A model generated the notes under the pieces. The model was given only the letters and a program-made list of their open reading frames with translations. It had not been told where the DNA came from and did not search any database. Below are positions 47,695 to 57,257 of a DNA stretch of 64,000 nt, in pieces (within the stretch, counting starts at the first letter, position 1; each line of letters starts with the position of its first letter). The stretch covers positions 62,001 through 126,000 of the forward strand of contig NZ_OY762276.1 in the NCBI RefSeq assembly GCF_963665445.1, written 5' to 3'. The translations under genes were made by a program, and so were the position numbers. This stretch comes from an uncultured Desulfobulbus sp. Lineage in GTDB: Bacteria; Desulfobacterota; Desulfobulbia; Desulfobulbales; Desulfobulbaceae.

Positions 47695-47863
47695 AACCGA
47701 AACCTAATTGTTTTTCATGCTGTTCATTTTTTCTGTGGCTGGAATTCATTTTTGCTGATATGTTTTCGCACTTTGTTCATCGCAATGAAGTGTGAAAAAG
47801 CCCTGATGGCCGAATGTATCGTTTTAACAACGCAAATGATCTGACCGCAAAGAGGACTTGGAC

Positions 47864-48457
47864 ATGCAATCAAAAATCAAGCTGACAGGAAAGGATGCCC
47901 TGCAGCGACTTCTCGACGGCAACAAACGCTTTATTAGCGGAAAACTTGAACATCCCAACCATTGTGAAGAATCCAGGCGTGGCCTGGTTTCCGGCCAGGA
48001 TCCGATAGCGGTTGTCCTTACCTGTGCTGACAGTCGGGTACCTCCTGTCGATGTCTTCGACCAAGGGTTGGGTGATGTTTTTGTTGTTCGCGTTGCCGGC
48101 AATATTATCAATGACCAGATTCTTGGCAGTATTGAATATGCCGTTGCCCATCTGCACACTCCGCTGGTTATGGTGATGGGCCATTCTTCTTGTGGTGCTG
48201 TCAGTGCCGTTGCCCAGGGGGTTAAATTGGATGGGCACATTGCCAGTCTTACTCCCTCAATTGATGCTGCATTGAAAAAAACCAAAGGACTTGAGGGGAA
48301 TTGGACCAACAATGCCGCTAAGGAACTTGCAGTGGCCACGGCTAAAAAAATTGCTGAATCGGAACCTATAGTGGCAGATCTCGTCCAAGAGGGGCGCGTT
48401 CTTGTTGTCGCGACCTATTACGATTTGGAGACGGGCGAGGTCGTCGTTCTGCGATAG
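47864..48457 (+). CDS. Beta-class carbonic anhydrase
   Basis: 197 residues. Zinc ligands are Cys54 (TCADSRVPP, with the Asp56/Arg58 dyad), His107 and Cys110 (GHSSCGA). It interconverts CO2 and bicarbonate. No signal peptide is visible, so it is cytoplasmic. The ATG at 47864 has AGAGGA 7 nt upstream and is preferred to the TTG at 47858. It is a single-gene unit with terminators before and after. Confidence 0.93.
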   Translation: MQSKIKLTGKDALQRLLDGNKRFISGKLEHPNHCEESRRGLVSGQDPIAVVLTCADSRVPPVDVFDQGLGDVFVVRVAGNIINDQILGSIEYAVAHLHTPLVMVMGHSSCGAVSAVAQGVKLDGHIASLTPSIDAALKKTKGLEGNWTNNAAKELAVATAKKIAESEPIVADLVQEGRVLVVATYYDLETGEVVVLR

Positions 48458-48489
48458 TACAATCACCTGTGTTTTTCTCATCTTCCCTC

Positions 48490-48526
48490 GCCTGTTCTCG
48501 TTTTTTTGAGAGCAGGCTTTTTTTTT
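48490..48526 (+). terminator. Terminator of the carbonic anhydrase gene
   Basis: GCCTGTTCTC (48490-48499) pairs with GAGAGCAGGC (48508-48517) with one G-U pair, followed by nine T residues. Confidence 0.92.
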
Positions 48527-48665
48527 GCCGCAGAGACATCGGATGGCGCATTTGGTGTTTTTCATGGGTTAGGCATTGCGTCTCTCTTTAAAATTATGCT
48601 AACTATCCGAATAGAAATCATGCTATTTTTTCATGCGGTTATACCGCTTTTCCTTGAGGGTAATC

Positions 48666-50114
48666 ATGGGCCTTCCCATTGATGAAGTTATTGATCGCCT
48701 GGAAAAGGAGGTCCGCTCCTATGAAGTACCGGTCGTTGACCTGATCGCAGCCCAGACAAAGGACCCGTTCAAGGTCCTGGTGGCGACCATTCTCTCGGCG
48801 CGAACCAAAGATGAGGTCACTGCCGCTGCGTCAAGACGACTTTTTTCCGTCGCGGATACAGCCTCCGCACTTGCGTCGCTTTCCGTGGAGGACCTGGAGC
48901 AACTTATCTACCCGGTCGGCTTTTTTCGCAATAAAGCCAGATATCTTCATCAACTTCCAGCGGTTCTTTTTGAGCGTTTTTCCGGACAGGTTCCCGACGA
49001 AATAGAAGCGTTGTTGCAGCTGCCTGGGGTCGGCAGGAAAACCGCCAACCTGGTGGTGGCTGTTGCTTTCAACAAGCCTGCCATATGCGTCGATACCCAT
49101 GTGCATCGGATCATGAACATATGGGGGTATGTCCGCACCGAAACACCTCTGCAGACTGAAATGGCGCTCCGGGAAAAATTGCCGCAACAGTACTGGATTC
49201 GCATCAATGGTCTCCTGGTCGCGTTTGGCCAGGGAACCTGCAGACCGCAACACCCTCATTGTGAGCAGTGTGTGCTGCGGGATCTTTGTCCCAAAATCGG
49301 AGTTTTGCCGAAAAAGGTTCGCGCCGCATCGGTCAAAAATAGTGAACCGCAAGGATTGAAACTCGTCTCCTGGAATGTCAATGGATTGCGGGCCGCACTG
49401 AAAAACGGGTTTGTTGAACATGTGCAACGTTTGAATCCCGAGGTGTTGGCCCTGCAGGAAATCAAAGCCCTGCCCGAGCAGGTTCCGGAGGAGATACGGC
49501 ATATGCCCGGATATCAGAGCTTTTGGTTCCCGGCGCAAAAGAAAGGGTATTCCGGAACAGCAGTCTTCAGCAAAATTGAACCGCTACAGGTGTATTACGG
49601 GCTGGAACAGGCAAGTTTTGATGTGGAGGGACGGGTTCTCACCCTGGAGTATCCGGATTTCTTTTTACTCAATATTTACTCGCCCAATGCCCAGCCGGAA
49701 CTGAAACGTCTCGATTTCAAACAGGAATTTAACAGGGTCTTGCTTGCCCATATGAATCGTTTACGGCAAGAGAAATCAGTGCTCGTCTGCGGTGATTTGA
49801 ATGTAGCCCATAAGGAGATCGATTTAGCCAATCCCAAGGCCAATGTGAAAAACCCCGGATTTTCCCAAGAGGAACGGGCCTGGATGGATGAGGTTGCGGC
49901 CGCTGGCTATGTTGACACCTTTCGCCAATTCAATCAGGAGCCCGGGCAATATACCTGGTGGAGCTACCGGTTCAGTGCACGGGCAAAGAATATAGGTTGG
50001 AGAATAGATTACTTCCTCGTCGATGAGAACAGTGCCGCACGGGTCGTGGATGCCGCCATTCACAGTGACATTACCGGATCGGACCACTGTCCGGTATCCA
50101 TCGTATTTCGTTGA
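48666..50114 (+). CDS. Fused endonuclease III - exodeoxyribonuclease III (Nth-XthA)
   Basis: 482 residues joining two base-excision-repair enzymes. Residues 1-212 are endonuclease III: the helix-hairpin-helix LPGVGRKTANLV with Lys125, Asp143 in CVDTHVHRI (18 apart, as in E. coli 120/138), and four iron-sulfur cysteines at 192, 199, 202 and 208 with 6-2-5 spacing. After a short linker, residues 230-482 are an ExoIII-type AP endonuclease: SWNVNGLRA, Glu265 in LQEIKA, GDLNVAHKEIDL, and Asp473/His474 in GSDHCPV. Both halves look active, so one protein could remove a damaged base and process the abasic site. The ATG at 48666 has GAGGGTA upstream. Confidence 0.92.
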   Translation: MGLPIDEVIDRLEKEVRSYEVPVVDLIAAQTKDPFKVLVATILSARTKDEVTAAASRRLFSVADTASALASLSVEDLEQLIYPVGFFRNKARYLHQLPAVLFERFSGQVPDEIEALLQLPGVGRKTANLVVAVAFNKPAICVDTHVHRIMNIWGYVRTETPLQTEMALREKLPQQYWIRINGLLVAFGQGTCRPQHPHCEQCVLRDLCPKIGVLPKKVRAASVKNSEPQGLKLVSWNVNGLRAALKNGFVEHVQRLNPEVLALQEIKALPEQVPEEIRHMPGYQSFWFPAQKKGYSGTAVFSKIEPLQVYYGLEQASFDVEGRVLTLEYPDFFLLNIYSPNAQPELKRLDFKQEFNRVLLAHMNRLRQEKSVLVCGDLNVAHKEIDLANPKANVKNPGFSQEERAWMDEVAAAGYVDTFRQFNQEPGQYTWWSYRFSARAKNIGWRIDYFLVDENSAARVVDAAIHSDITGSDHCPVSIVFR

Positions 50115-50137
50115 TATCCCATGAGAGTATCTTTGGC

Positions 50138-50794
50138 ATGAAACCATACCGTATCGTTATCGCCGACGATCATACGCTGATTCGTCAAGGACTGAAAACC
50201 ATCATTGATTCCGAACCCTCGCTGCACATCGTTGCTGAGGCCAGCAACGGGCTTGAATTGTTGGAGCTGCTTAAGGGCGATCCGGCGGATATGGTGATTC
50301 TCGACATCGCCATGCCGCTTCTCAACGGGTTGGATGCCATGGGCGAAATTCGAAGAATCTGTCCTGAAATCGATATATTGATGCTTACTATGTACCCAAA
50401 TCGACAGTACTTTTATCAGGCGATTGCAGCCGGTGCCCATGGCTACCTGATGAAGGAAGATTCGGAAACGGAATTGCTCCATGCCATTGAGACGATCAGG
50501 GGGGGGCGCTCCTATATTTCTCCGAGACTGTCTGCCGATGTGACCGACGAGGTGATGATGGCCTTTCGTGATCAGGGCAAGGTCCCCCTTGTCGTGCTCA
50601 GCGATCGGGAAAAGCAGGTTTTGAAATTCGTCGTTCAGGGCTGTTCCAGTAAAAAAATCGGTAAAATTCTCGAGTTGAGCCCGCGCACCATCGATCACCA
50701 CCGGGCAAGTCTGCTGAAAAAATTTAAAATGAAGAATACAGTGGATTTGGTCAATCACGTCGTCCGCAATGCACTGATCATCTTCGATGATTGA
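50138..50794 (+). CDS. NarL/LuxR-family response regulator (orphan)
   Basis: 218 residues: a receiver domain with the acidic pair DD10-11, phosphoacceptor Asp56 (VILDIAMP) and the C-terminal conserved Lys in MKEDSE, then a LuxR helix-turn-helix (LSDREKQVLKFVVQG...SPRTIDHHRASLLKK). It is a transcription factor driven by phosphorylation. No histidine kinase is adjacent. The start at 50138 gives the standard receiver N-terminus; an upstream TTG at 50111 is not needed. It follows the nuclease fusion by 23 bp and may share its transcript. Confidence 0.9.
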   Translation: MKPYRIVIADDHTLIRQGLKTIIDSEPSLHIVAEASNGLELLELLKGDPADMVILDIAMPLLNGLDAMGEIRRICPEIDILMLTMYPNRQYFYQAIAAGAHGYLMKEDSETELLHAIETIRGGRSYISPRLSADVTDEVMMAFRDQGKVPLVVLSDREKQVLKFVVQGCSSKKIGKILELSPRTIDHHRASLLKKFKMKNTVDLVNHVVRNALIIFDD

Positions 50795-51182
50795 TTGTAT
50801 CGTTGTGGTAGGGAATCAATGACCCAATTTTATTGGGGGGATGCGTAACTATTTAGGCTGTTTCTTGATTTTAAATAATGGCATTCGCAATGCCACGAAC
50901 TGCAAAAAAGTGATTCTTTTGTCAATGATCGGCACACTGCCTCTTTGCAGAAATAATTTTACAAATTATTAACGTTGCCCCCCTCTTTGTTTTCGGCTGT
51001 AATCTCTTAACTTCATACGATAATATTATCTCTGTTCGGTAATCCTACCTATACAGGTATAGGTAAGGCCGACAATTGTTATTTTATTTCCCTTACGTTT
51101 AAGTGGATTATTCCAAGTTGGGTAGTTTGGAACATGCGGGCCCTATCCTGCCAATCCATGTCAACTCTAGTGAGGGAAAACC
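50795..51182. promoter_or_regulatory. Palindrome-rich region upstream of the HU gene
   Basis: 388 bp without a gene. It contains CCCAAT-TTT-ATTGGG (about 50832-50847), GGCATT-CGC-AATGCC (50880-50894), AATAATTT-TAC-AAATTATT (50952-50970), the perfect palindrome GATAATATTATC (51019-51030) and TACCTATAC-AG-GTATAGGTA (51046-51065). These could be a terminator for the response regulator and binding sites for regulators of the HU gene. Functions are inferred from symmetry only. Confidence 0.5.
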
Positions 51183-51455
51183 ATGAACAAGAATGATCTC
51201 ATTGAATCCATTGCCCATTCAGCACAAATCAGCAAAATTGCCGCAGAGCGCGGATTGAATGGATTGCTGACCACCTTGTCGAGCGCCATGAAAGATGGCC
51301 AGCGGGTAACGTTGGTTGGCTTTGGCAGTTTTTCCGTTGTCGAGCGCGCTCCCAGGATCGGCCGCAATCCGAAGACCGGAGAAACGGTACCGATCCCTTC
51401 ACGCCGGGTGGTCAAGTTTCGCCCTGGAAAAGAACTTTCGGGAAAAGTGCAGTAA
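51183..51455 (+). CDS. hup: HU-family DNA-binding protein
   Basis: 90 residues, standard HU/IHF length. It has MNKNDLIESIA at the N-terminus, the beta-arm core GFGSFSVVERAPRIGRNPKTG and the terminal FRPGKELSGKV. It is a nucleoid protein that bends DNA. Ribosome site GAGGGA precedes the ATG by about 6 nt. The long symmetric upstream region suggests regulated expression. Confidence 0.95.
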   Translation: MNKNDLIESIAHSAQISKIAAERGLNGLLTTLSSAMKDGQRVTLVGFGSFSVVERAPRIGRNPKTGETVPIPSRRVVKFRPGKELSGKVQ

Positions 51456-51498
51456 CTCCCCGGTCCCCGCAAAGACGTCCAACTCTCCTTTCGGGCGG

Positions 51499-52320
51499 TC
51501 ATCGTTTGGGCGCTGATCCTCCAGATGCCAACCGTTGCCGCCCGCCCCACAATACTGCTCCCGCAACGATCATAAGCACGCTCAGGATCTGTCCCATGGA
51601 AAGATGGGCAAAAAGAAATCCCAACTGGGCATCCGGCTCACGAAAAAATTCGACGATAAAGCGGAATAATCCATAGCCGCAGAGAAAAATGGCCAGGAGG
51701 GAACCATGCGGCCAATGGGTTTGGTCTGTTCTCCACGGTCTGTCCTTCAGGCTCCATAAGATGAGGAAAAGGGACAACCCTTCGAGTCCTGCCTCATAGA
51801 GCTGCGATGGATGCCTGGGGAAGGGGCCACCTTCCGGAAAGATCATGGCCCAGGGGGCGGTGGTGATGCGGCCGTAGAGTTCTCCATTGATAAAATTTCC
51901 CAGGCGCCCGAAAAAAAGACCAATGGGAACGGTGACGATATAGAGATCTGCGGCCTTCCAGAAATCGAGTTTTTTGCGGCGGCAATACCAGGAGCCGGCA
52001 AGCAGGGTGCCCAGGCATCCACCATGAAAGGACATCCCCCCAGACCAGGTTGCCGGAATCTCCAGAGGATGGACAAGGTAGTAGCCAGGATTGTAGAGCG
52101 CGACATAGCCAAGCCTGCCTCCGACTATGACGCCCAGGATCAATGCCAGGTTGAGGTTGTCCACATGGTTGAGCAGCTGCTTCCAGCCAAATCGTTTGGC
52201 CTGGACAAGGACCAGCCAGTAGGCCGACGTAAAACCGAGGACATACATCAGGCCATACCAACGAATGTGGAGCGGGCCTATGGAGAGCAGGACGGGATCA
52301 ATATGCGGATAGGGGAGCAT
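51499..52320 (-). CDS. lgt: Prolipoprotein diacylglyceryl transferase
   Basis: 273 residues with about seven membrane helices. Conserved blocks are SFHGGCLG, GRLGNFINGELYGR and HPSQLYEA. It transfers diacylglycerol from phosphatidylglycerol to the lipobox cysteine of prolipoproteins in the inner membrane. The ATG at 52320 is chosen over a TTG seven codons upstream because it gives the family N-terminus MLPYPHIDPV. Confidence 0.94.
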   Translation of the reverse strand: MLPYPHIDPVLLSIGPLHIRWYGLMYVLGFTSAYWLVLVQAKRFGWKQLLNHVDNLNLALILGVIVGGRLGYVALYNPGYYLVHPLEIPATWSGGMSFHGGCLGTLLAGSWYCRRKKLDFWKAADLYIVTVPIGLFFGRLGNFINGELYGRITTAPWAMIFPEGGPFPRHPSQLYEAGLEGLSLFLILWSLKDRPWRTDQTHWPHGSLLAIFLCGYGLFRFIVEFFREPDAQLGFLFAHLSMGQILSVLMIVAGAVLWGGRQRLASGGSAPKR

Positions 52321-52454
52321 GGGGGCCTCTGGAAGATACAACCTTGCAAATCATGTGGCTGGTCTGGATTGGAGTCGCGTGATGGATCAAAAAGCCGGCG
52401 GAGCAGCAGGTGCGATGCACCTAGGTTGATCAAGGGATGAACACGGGCGCACAG

Positions 52455-54338
52455 TTACAGCCGTCCCTGTCGTTTGAGGTGCACCTGAAGGACCGAGATC
52501 GCGGCAGGGGTAATGCCGGAGATGCGGGATGCCTGTCCCAGGGATCGCGGCTGTACCTTGGTCAGTTTCTCCACCACCTCGTTGGACAGCCCGGGGAGTC
52601 CCTTGTAGACCATGTCGGCAGGCAACTCCATCCGTTCCAGCTTCTTGAAGCGGACAATCTGCTCCTCCTGGCGTTTGATGTAGCCTTCATACTTGACCTG
52701 AAGCTCGATTTCATCCTGGTAGGCAAGCGTTTCCTCGGTGAAAATGGAGGATTCATGCATTTTCTGGTCAAGGGCGATCAGAATGGCCAGGTTGATCTCC
52801 GGGCGCCGCAGCAGGTCGGCATAGGTGATCGCCTGGGTCAACGGGGTGGAACCGTGGCAAATGAGGAAGTCGTTGATCGTTACCTGCGGTTTGACCCGGG
52901 TCCCATGCAGCAGGGTGATGGTCTCGGTTATGCATTTCAGTTTGTGCTGAAAAGACTGCCAGGTGGCCTCATCGACCAAGCCGATACGGTAGCCGATTTC
53001 CCGTAACCGAATATCGGCATTGTCTTCCCGTAGAAGGAGTCGGTATTCGGCCCGGGAGGTGAAGAGGCGGTACGGCTCTCTGGTGCCGAGGGTAACCAGG
53101 TCGTCGATGAGAACGCCCAGGTAGGCCTGGGAGCGGTCCAGGATGACCGGCTCCTCTCCTCGAACGTACTGGACGCTGTTGATCGCCGCCATTAATCCCT
53201 GGCCGGCTGCCTCCTCGTAGCCGGAGGTGCCGTTGATCTGCCCCGCGAGGAACAGACCGCCGATTTTTTTGGTCTCCAGGGTAGGCTTGAGTTCGCGCGG
53301 GTCAATGTAATCGTACTCTATGGCATAGCCGGGACGGATGATGCGTGCATTTTCCAAGCCGGGAATGGAGTGGACCATGGCGATCTGGGTGGCCAGAGGC
53401 AGGCTTGTGGGAATGCCGTTGGGATAGACTTCGATGGTCTCGAGCCCTTCCGGTTCAAGAAAGATCTGATGGCGCGGTTTTTCGGGAAACCGCATGACCT
53501 TGTCCTCGATCGACGGGCAGTAGCGGGCTCCGACCCCTTCGATTATGCCGGCATACATCGGCGACTGACCAATGGAGCCGCGAATGATCTCATGGGTCTG
53601 TTCGTTGGTGTAGGTGACATAGCAGGGGCGCTGTTCAAGCGGAGGTTGTCCCTGGGAGGAAAAGGAAAAGAGGGCCGGGGTTTGGTCGGAGTACTGGGAT
53701 TCGAGTTTTGAATAGTCGATGGTGTTGCCGTCAAGACGGGGAACGGTGCCTGTCTTCATCCGTCCCACCGCAAAACCGGTGCTTTTGAACCACTGTGCCA
53801 GTTTGGTGGAAGGGGCATCGCCCATCCGGCCTGCGGGAAAGTTTTTTAAACCGACGTGAATGAGCCCATTGAGAAAGGTTCCGGTCGCAACAACGATTGC
53901 ACGTACGCGCACATGCTCGTCCAGCGAGGTCCGTAGCCCCACGACCCTGCCGTCTTCAACGAGGATTTCATCCACCGTGGCCTGGCGGATGGAAAGGTTC
54001 GGCTGGTTTTCAAGGATATGTTTCATCCGCAGCCGATAGAGGAGCCGATCGGCTTGGGCCCGGGAAGAGCGGACCGCCGGTCCCTTGCTGGTGTTGAGAC
54101 GACGGAACTGAATACCGGTGGCATCGATGTTTTTGGCCATTTCGCCGCCCAGGGCATCGATTTCCTTGACCAGATGGCCTTTGGCGAGGCCACCGATGGC
54201 GGGGTTGCAGGACATGGCACCAATGGTGTCGGCATTGATAATGCACACCAGGGTGCGGCATCCCATGCGAGCGGCGGCCAGTGCAGCCTCGCAACCGGCA
54301 TGGCCGGCACCAATTACTGCGATATCGAAATCATTCAT
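52455..54338 (-). CDS. mnmG: tRNA uridine-34 carboxymethylaminomethyl-modifying enzyme MnmG (GidA)
   Basis: 627 residues, matching the usual 629. FAD motif [17 protein letters not shown] is at the N-terminus, with [18 protein letters not shown] and the catalytic cysteines of the family. With MnmE (58153-59556) it makes cmnm5U at the wobble position of several tRNAs. The ATG at 54338 begins [12 protein letters not shown]; the frame upstream to 54404 is Ala/Gln-rich and unsupported. It is divergent from the rpmH-mnmE operon, which ends with its partner. Confidence 0.95.
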   Translation of the reverse strand: MNDFDIAVIGAGHAGCEAALAAARMGCRTLVCIINADTIGAMSCNPAIGGLAKGHLVKEIDALGGEMAKNIDATGIQFRRLNTSKGPAVRSSRAQADRLLYRLRMKHILENQPNLSIRQATVDEILVEDGRVVGLRTSLDEHVRVRAIVVATGTFLNGLIHVGLKNFPAGRMGDAPSTKLAQWFKSTGFAVGRMKTGTVPRLDGNTIDYSKLESQYSDQTPALFSFSSQGQPPLEQRPCYVTYTNEQTHEIIRGSIGQSPMYAGIIEGVGARYCPSIEDKVMRFPEKPRHQIFLEPEGLETIEVYPNGIPTSLPLATQIAMVHSIPGLENARIIRPGYAIEYDYIDPRELKPTLETKKIGGLFLAGQINGTSGYEEAAGQGLMAAINSVQYVRGEEPVILDRSQAYLGVLIDDLVTLGTREPYRLFTSRAEYRLLLREDNADIRLREIGYRIGLVDEATWQSFQHKLKCITETITLLHGTRVKPQVTINDFLICHGSTPLTQAITYADLLRRPEINLAILIALDQKMHESSIFTEETLAYQDEIELQVKYEGYIKRQEEQIVRFKKLERMELPADMVYKGLPGLSNEVVEKLTKVQPRSLGQASRISGITPAAISVLQVHLKRQGRL

Positions 54339-54753
54339 GGTTTGTGTAAGCATCTGCGTTTGTGGAACAAGAGCTGCGGCTGCTGCCATCTGGGCAGTTT
54401 GCACACAAGCGGTTCATACTACCCGTTTTGCGGTGCCCCCCGCAACTGTCTGGTGAGGTGGCCTGTGCAGTGGAGGAGAGCTCAAGTCGGGCGAAATGGA
54501 ATTTTTTGCTGGCGGTAGAATACCTGAAATGTCGATCGTTGGGAAATAATTTGACAGAAACGCTCCTCTATGATTAGAATATATCTCTTTTTACAGGTAC
54601 AAGATGGTTTGTCGCCGTTTCTTTTACCGACCCGTCTCTTCTGCGGCCGTGTGAGGCCGAAAAAACAATCGCAAAAGAACATACGCATTTGAAGAGAGGG
54701 CGAATTTTCACCTGCCTTTTCACCACGAATATTTGCAATAGAGGAAAACGATT
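54339..54753. other. Divergent region between mnmG and rpmH
   Basis: 415 bp. It holds the rpmH promoter (54551-54580) and a small TGCGG/CCGCA hairpin near 54428-54443. There are no clustered DnaA boxes, so I do not call a replication origin although the gene neighbourhood is often origin-proximal. Confidence 0.5.
54551..54580 (+). promoter_or_regulatory. Promoter of rpmH-rnpA-yidD-yidC-jag-mnmE
   Basis: TTGACA (54551-54556), an 18-nt spacer and TAGAAT (54575-54580). The leader to rpmH is about 165 nt. Confidence 0.7.
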
Positions 54754-54891
54754 ATGAGCAAAATGACCTTCCAGCCCAGCAACACCAAGCGCGCTCGCAC
54801 CCATGGATTCCGGGTTCGCATGAAAACCCAAAATGGTCGCGCCGTTATTCGCAGAAGACGCGCAAAAGGACGGAAGCAACTGGGCGTCTGA
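54754..54891 (+). CDS. rpmH: Ribosomal protein bL34
   Basis: 45 residues, very basic, with the L34 core [18 protein letters not shown] and the C-terminal [13 protein letters not shown]. It belongs to the large ribosomal subunit. Ribosome site GAGGAAA precedes the ATG. It is followed 5 bp later by rnpA, the usual order. Confidence 0.96.
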   Translation: MSKMTFQPSNTKRARTHGFRVRMKTQNGRAVIRRRRAKGRKQLGV

Positions 54892-54896
54892 GCCGT

Positions 54897-55262
54897 TTGC
54901 ATCGGAACACACTCCCCAAAAAACACCTGTTACGAACGAACGGGGAGTTTCAGTGCGTCTATCGGGCCGGAAGGCGGTCCCATGGAAACGGATTTGCCGT
55001 TATTGTGGCGGCAAACAGTCTGCCGTGGAATCGTTTGGGAATAAGCGTCCAGCGAAAAGTCGGAAATGCGGTGCGGCGCAATCGAATCAAGCGATTGATT
55101 CGTGAGATCTTTCGCTGCAACCGGAGCAAATTCCCTTCGCAGTGCGACATTGTCGTGACCGTCCGGCCCAACTTTTCTTTCGATAGTCTGGAACTTCTCC
55201 AGCAAGCACTGCTTTCGATCAGCGGCGATCAGCATCGGGTGGAAGGCGATGTCCTCAGATGA
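54897..55262 (+). CDS. rnpA: Ribonuclease P protein component
   Basis: 121 residues with the family signature [18 protein letters not shown] and a basic, aromatic N-terminal region ([20 protein letters not shown]). It helps RNase P RNA cut tRNA precursors. The TTG start at 54897, 5 bp after rpmH and without its own strong ribosome site, suggests coupling to rpmH translation. It overlaps yidD by 14 bp. Confidence 0.93.
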   Translation: MHRNTLPKKHLLRTNGEFQCVYRAGRRSHGNGFAVIVAANSLPWNRLGISVQRKVGNAVRRNRIKRLIREIFRCNRSKFPSQCDIVVTVRPNFSFDSLELLQQALLSISGDQHRVEGDVLR

Positions 55263-55530
55263 TCATCAGTCAGCGAATCCCCAAACTGGGGGCTGTGCGC
55301 GGTTTTCCTGGCGTACTCTTCCAAGGGTGTGCCTGATTGCCGTTTTCAAGGGGTATCAGTACATTATCTCTCCTCTCTTTCCCCCTGTCTGCCGTTTTGT
55401 CCCCAGCTGTTCCCAGTATGCCATCGAAGCTGTACGCAAGTACGGCGTTTTTCGCGGAACGCTTCTGGCGGCATGGCGCATTTTACGGTGTCATCCTTTC
55501 TCTCGAGGCGGCTACGATCCAGTCAAATGA
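55249..55530 (+). CDS. yidD: Membrane protein insertion efficiency factor YidD
   Basis: 93 residues with the family core [20 protein letters not shown] and [11 protein letters not shown]. It is a small amphipathic protein that assists YidC-dependent membrane insertion. It begins inside the end of rnpA and lies 62 bp before yidC. Confidence 0.93.
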   Translation: MSSDDHQSANPQTGGCARFSWRTLPRVCLIAVFKGYQYIISPLFPPVCRFVPSCSQYAIEAVRKYGVFRGTLLAAWRILRCHPFSRGGYDPVK

Positions 55531-55592
55531 AATCGCGGCCCTTTTTTTCGACAGTGCCTCATGTATCGAGGCTTTTCTAGGTAGATAAGACT

Positions 55593-57233
55593 ATGGATCT
55601 TCAAAGAGCCTTTTTGGCCGTTGTACTCTCGTTTTTTATTCTGGTCGGATACCAGTATTTTTTTGTGAAGCACACTCCGCCAGCACCGCAAACGCCTGTG
55701 CAAACCGAACAGACGGCCGGACAGGCTCCAGCGGCGAGTACGCCGGCTGCAACCCCGGCGGTGGCAACGGATATCCCAGCGGTTGCGGTGGATGCACAGG
55801 CACGCGATATCACTATCAATACCCCCCTGTTTCAGGCTGTCGTCAACGAGCAGGGTGGTGGTGTGAAAAATTTTGTTCTGAAACAGTATCGGACTACCCA
55901 CGACAAAGATTCCGGGCCGATGGAGTTGATTACCGGCAAAAATCCTGCAGATCTCCCGGTCTTGTTCTCCCTCGATAACGGTGCGGGTAACTTCCTGCCT
56001 CTTTTTCATGCCGATAAAGACAGCCTGACCCTGACGGAGCAAACGGGATCCGGCAGCGTGGTCATGAGTGCGCAAACGCCCGAAGGCTTGCAGATCAAGC
56101 GGACCCTGTCGTGCAAGGGGGATAGTTATCTGGTCGATGTTGCCTACACCCTGGTCAACACCACCGATAAGGCCATCCAGGTTTCTCCGGCCCTCTCATT
56201 GTCCAACAGACCCTTTGAACACGCCAGCCAGACGAGCCAGTATCTTTTTTCCGGGCCAGCCGCCTATGTGAATGGCCAATTGGTCGAAACCAAAGCTAAA
56301 AAATTAACCGACGGACCGGTGGTGCTCAGTGGCAAGGTCAGTTGGGTGGGATATGTCGACAACTACTTCATGGCCTCGGTGGTGCCGACTTCGGCGAACG
56401 CGCACAGCGTCACCCTCCAGGGATCTGAGGCCCACGTTCGCACCGTTCTTTCCGAGGGCATTGTTTCCATCCCCGGCGGGGAAAGCCAAACCTTCACCTA
56501 CACACTCTACTTTGGTCCTAAAAAAATAGAGGTTCTTCAAACGGCCGGTCACGACCTGGCTGGAGCTGTCAACTTCGGTTGGTTTGATCTGCTGGCCAAG
56601 CCCATGCTCTGGCTGCTCAATTTCTTCCATCGTTTCAGCGGCAACTACGGTATTGCCATCATCCTGCTCACCGTTCTCGTGAAAGGCGCCTTCTGGCCGA
56701 TTACCCAGAAGGGCATGAAGTCGATGAAGAACATGCAGAAGCTGCAGCCGAAAATTGCCAAGCTTCGCGAGCGGTTCAAAGACGATCCCGCCCAGATGAA
56801 CCAGGAAATGATGGCCCTGTACAAAACCTACAAGGTCAACCCCATTGGCGGCTGTCTGCCGATGGTGATCCAGATACCGTTTTTCTTTGCCCTGTACCGG
56901 GTGCTCATGGCGGCAATTGAGTTGCGTCATGCCCCGTTCATGCTGTGGATCAATGACCTCTCCGCTCCGGATCGACTGTGGATAGGTTTTGATATTCCCT
57001 ACCTTCACGGCATTCCGGTGCTGACGCTGTTGATGGGCGCTTCCATGTATCTCCAGCAGAAGATGACACCGACCACGGCTGACCCCAATCAGGCTCGAAT
57101 TATGCAATTTCTGCCGATCGTTTTTACTTTCATGTTCCTGAACTTTGCCTCCGGATTGGTGCTGTACTGGTTTGTCAACAACCTGTTGTCAATTCTCCAG
57201 CAGTATCTTATCAACCGGCAAGTAAAGGCCTGA
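55593..57233 (+). CDS. yidC: Membrane protein insertase YidC
   Basis: 546 residues. It has an N-terminal membrane anchor (about 5-24), a Pro/Ala/Thr-rich linker, a large periplasmic domain (about 65-340) typical of Gram-negative YidC, and a C-terminal insertase core with five membrane helices. Conserved sequence includes PITQKGMKSMKNMQKLQP and NPIGGCLPMVIQIPFFFALY. It inserts and folds inner-membrane proteins. Confidence 0.96.
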   Translation: MDLQRAFLAVVLSFFILVGYQYFFVKHTPPAPQTPVQTEQTAGQAPAASTPAATPAVATDIPAVAVDAQARDITINTPLFQAVVNEQGGGVKNFVLKQYRTTHDKDSGPMELITGKNPADLPVLFSLDNGAGNFLPLFHADKDSLTLTEQTGSGSVVMSAQTPEGLQIKRTLSCKGDSYLVDVAYTLVNTTDKAIQVSPALSLSNRPFEHASQTSQYLFSGPAAYVNGQLVETKAKKLTDGPVVLSGKVSWVGYVDNYFMASVVPTSANAHSVTLQGSEAHVRTVLSEGIVSIPGGESQTFTYTLYFGPKKIEVLQTAGHDLAGAVNFGWFDLLAKPMLWLLNFFHRFSGNYGIAIILLTVLVKGAFWPITQKGMKSMKNMQKLQPKIAKLRERFKDDPAQMNQEMMALYKTYKVNPIGGCLPMVIQIPFFFALYRVLMAAIELRHAPFMLWINDLSAPDRLWIGFDIPYLHGIPVLTLLMGASMYLQQKMTPTTADPNQARIMQFLPIVFTFMFLNFASGLVLYWFVNNLLSILQQYLINRQVKA

Positions 57234-57257
57234 ACCTCTGACGATAAAACGGTACCT

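Noticed and set aside
54339..54753. Replication origin next to mnmG/rpmH
   Set aside because: The gene neighbourhood is often near oriC, but there is no dnaA, no cluster of DnaA boxes and no AT-rich unwinding element here.
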